From contig NZ_MWXA01000002.1 of NCBI RefSeq assembly GCF_002259795.1, positions 62,001-126,000 on the forward strand: 64,000 bases of DNA. Direction: 5' to 3'. Of the stretch, positions 62,193 to 64,000 are shown one piece after another; position 1 is the stretch's first letter; every line of letters starts with the position of its first letter. Source of the DNA: Bifidobacterium aquikefiri. Lineage in GTDB: Bacteria; Actinomycetota; Actinomycetes; Actinomycetales; Bifidobacteriaceae. A program made the position numbers and the translations under genes. A model generated the notes under the pieces. That model was given only the letters and a program-made list of their open reading frames with translations, searched no databases and was not told where the DNA came from.

Positions 62193-63248
62193 CTACTCCT
62201 GAACCTGTGCGCGAGCGATCTTGCCGGTGAAGGACTGTGCTTCATCAGCGTCAGCCGCCTCGCCCTTGTTCCAGGAGAACATGGCGCGGAGCTTCGGTCC
62301 GACTTCCTCGATCTTCTCGTGGGAGTACTTCTCCTGCAGTTCCTTGAACTTAGGAGCTCCTGCATCCTGATCGTCGATGAATTCCTTGGCGAAGGAGCCA
62401 TCCTGAATGCGGCCGAGCTGGAAGCGCATGCGATCCTTGGTGGACTCGTCAACGACCTTGGACACGTAATCGCCGTACTGTGCGGTGTCGGAGCAGCTCC
62501 AGCGAGCCTTGTTCAGGCCGCCTTCGTTCATGAGGTCAACGAGCATCTTGAGTTCGTGGCAAACCTCGAAGTAGGAGATTTCTGGCTGGTAGCCAGCCTC
62601 GGTCAGCACTTCGAAGCCGGTCTCGACGAGGTGGTTGATGCCACCCATGAGCACATCCTGCTCGCCGAAGAGATCGGTCTCGGTCTCTTCCTTGAAGGTC
62701 GTCTTGATGGCGCCTGCGCGCAGCGCGCCGAGTGCCTTGGCATAGGCCAGGGTGATTGCCCAGCCATCACCGCGGGGATCCTGCTCGACGGCGACAACCA
62801 CGGGGACGCCACGGCCTGCGGCATACTCACGACGGACGATGTGGCCTGGGCCCTTTGGCGCGACCATGAAGACCGGGTGATCTGCGGAAGGCTTGATGTA
62901 GCCATAATGAATGTTAAAGCCGTGTGCAAAGGCGACTGCTGCGCCTTCCTTGATGTTTGGCTCGATATCGTTCTTCCAGATGGTGCGCTGGTACTGGTCT
63001 GGTGCCAGAATCATCACGATATCCGCCTCAGCGGTCGCTTCCGGTACCGACTTGACTTCGAGACCCTGTTCCTTTGCAAATTCAACGGACTTTGACGTTG
63101 GACGCAGACCAACAACCACATCCACGCCGGAATCGCGAAGATTCAGCGCATGTGCGTGACCTTGCGAACCGTAGCCGATGATGGCCACCTTCTTGCCCGC
63201 GAGAACCGAGAGATCGCCGTCTTTTTCATACCAGATTTGTGCTGCCAT
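62193..63248 (-). CDS. ilvC: Ketol-acid reductoisomerase
   Basis: A 351-residue class I enzyme that performs alkyl migration and NADPH-dependent reduction in valine, leucine and isoleucine synthesis. The N-terminal Rossmann motif [15 protein letters not shown] is near residue 24, followed by MILAPDQ and [12 protein letters not shown]. The C-terminal knotted domain has the metal and substrate residues [12 protein letters not shown] and [20 protein letters not shown], cited in parts. ATG at 63248 follows AAGGAG. It is monocistronic here, without ilvBN next to it. The first residues ([12 protein letters not shown]) are standard for actinobacterial IlvC. Confidence 0.97.
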   Translation of the reverse strand: MAAQIWYEKDGDLSVLAGKKVAIIGYGSQGHAHALNLRDSGVDVVVGLRPTSKSVEFAKEQGLEVKSVPEATAEADIVMILAPDQYQRTIWKNDIEPNIKEGAAVAFAHGFNIHYGYIKPSADHPVFMVAPKGPGHIVRREYAAGRGVPVVVAVEQDPRGDGWAITLAYAKALGALRAGAIKTTFKEETETDLFGEQDVLMGGINHLVETGFEVLTEAGYQPEISYFEVCHELKMLVDLMNEGGLNKARWSCSDTAQYGDYVSKVVDESTKDRMRFQLGRIQDGSFAKEFIDDQDAGAPKFKELQEKYSHEKIEEVGPKLRAMFSWNKGEAADADEAQSFTGKIARAQVQE

Positions 63249-63565
63249 TATATGTGTACTCCTTGTAATGTAAATGCTTATATGTAGGGCAGGTTAGAAA
63301 TTGCTGCCATGCCATTGGTTGTCTTGTACTGAATGTCGCTGCTAGTCGGTGTGACGCTACGAGATTTTGTCCCGCGTGGCCATTACCGAAGTAAAGTCTT
63401 ATGGTAGCCGTTCTTGATTGTACCCGACTCTTCTAGCGAACCGCTCCACGAGTCACATTTCGAGCAGATCCTTTTGGGATTTCTCTGTCCGCAAGTGCTT
63501 TCTCGAGTGCTTTTCAACAGAGCGCCAAGCTTTCGTTAGACGCTGTGATCAAAGCAAGATTTTAA
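63249..63565. other. Upstream region of ilvC
   Basis: This stretch of about 317 bases between ilvC and the next gene (both on the reverse strand) must hold the ilvC promoter. TACATATAAG about 40 bases before the start codon could include a -10 box. A short direct repeat (AGTGCTTT twice, 63494-63511) lies near the upstream gene's end. I saw no leader peptide with branched-chain codons. Confidence 0.45.
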
Positions 63566-64000
63566 TTATTTTGTGAAATCCACAGACTTGGTTTCGCTGC
63601 ACGAAAGCACTGATACCAAGCAACACGCCGCCATCACCGCGAGGTAGACGCCGACCGAACGCACGCCCCAATGGCTGGAGAGCCAAGTTGCGATTGTTGG
63701 CACGAATGCCGCTCCGACTATGGCCGCGAGATTGTATCCAATTCCAGCGCCCGAATAGCGGACATTCGCTTCGAAAAGCTCTGGCAGGAATGCGCCGATA
63801 GGTCCGAATGCTATGCCCATGAGTGCAAATCCGACGCAGAGGAAAGTCATGACCTGGAATGTGTTGTGATGCGCCATAAGCAGATATGGAAAGAGCAGAC
63901 TGAACACAAGCAACGCCACGTAGCTCCCGACCAAAACACGCTTGCGACCGACTCGATCCGCATAAACACACGAAAGCACGATGAATACCGCGAAAACAAC
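63566..64000 (-). CDS. MFS transporter, MHS-like (C-terminal part, cut by window edge)
   Basis: The last 144 residues of a transporter are visible; the start lies beyond 64000. The conserved MFS loop YADRVGRKRVLVGSY marks the middle of the second half, followed by GIAFGPIGAFLPELFEANVRYSGAGIGYN, cited in part, which is typical of the metabolite:H+ symporter family. About four to five helices remain before the stop. A second MHS transporter gene is at 25900-27654. The substrate is unknown. There is no obvious terminator hairpin before the ilvC promoter region. Confidence 0.88.
   Translation of the reverse strand, partial: VVFAVFIVLSCVYADRVGRKRVLVGSYVALLVFSLLFPYLLMAHHNTFQVMTFLCVGFALMGIAFGPIGAFLPELFEANVRYSGAGIGYNLAAIVGAAFVPTIATWLSSHWGVRSVGVYLAVMAACCLVSVLSCSETKSVDFTK

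Noticed and set aside
62319-63095. Forward frame of 258 codons opposite ilvC
   Set aside because: It is antisense to the highly conserved ilvC gene, and long shadow frames are common opposite genes with this codon usage.

Overview
The window looks like the chromosome of an actinobacterium of the family Bifidobacteriaceae, most likely a Bifidobacterium (inference). Reasons: moderately high GC, LacI-rich sugar loci, ABC sugar importers with no ATPase gene of their own, pentose routes that end at xylulose-5-phosphate (the entry to the bifid shunt), a mevalonate-type isoprenoid cluster, and the FTR1/P19/DUF2318/FtsX-ABC iron locus. Window edges cut a TetR gene (left) and an MFS transporter gene (right). 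No rRNA, tRNA, CRISPR array, transposase or prophage was seen.

Region 1 (0-15 kb) is sugar and serine metabolism. An ABC sugar importer (binding protein, two permeases) is followed by its LacI regulator. Next is a five-gene pentulose operon read leftward: GatC-like EIIC, L-xylulokinase-like FGGY kinase, UlaE-type 3-epimerase, AraD 4-epimerase and a zinc-type dehydrogenase. It is divergent from a SorC regulator, and clear palindromic operators lie between them. sdaA and a solo LacI regulator follow.

Region 2 (15-27.7 kb) holds a LOG-family enzyme, a DUF1345 membrane protein, a very large SWIM/SNF2 helicase, a compact mevalonate operon (mvaK1-mvaD-mvaK2-fni, overlapping ends) and an MHS-family transporter.

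Region 3 (28-41.4 kb) starts with a lactonase-like protein. A six-gene allantoin-utilisation operon follows, divergent from an RpiR regulator: permease, allantoin racemase, ureidoglycine-glyoxylate aminotransferase, allantoate amidohydrolase, allantoinase, amidase. The permease gene is interrupted by one in-frame TGA where Trp is expected, so the pathway may have lost its own transporter. An aldo/keto reductase, a DUF4186 protein and cyclopropane fatty acid synthase complete the region.

Region 4 (41.4-51 kb) is an iron-uptake locus read leftward: FTR1 permease, P19-like lipoprotein, DUF2318 membrane protein, two FtsX-type permeases, an ABC ATPase and an FMN-binding lipoprotein. A divergent ApbE flavin transferase could flavinylate the lipoprotein.

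Region 5 (51-64 kb) contains an A+T-rich three-gene cassette (ASCH-fold protein, membrane-anchored unknown, GNAT acetyltransferase), an SDR enzyme, a HipA-like kinase with no HipB, a MarR-controlled heterodimeric ABC exporter, an amino-acid permease, ilvC and the cut MFS gene. The cassette and the lone HipA-like kinase are the best candidates for something undescribed. The broken allantoin permease, the orphan GatC and several inverted and tandem repeats are the most concrete sequence-level observations.
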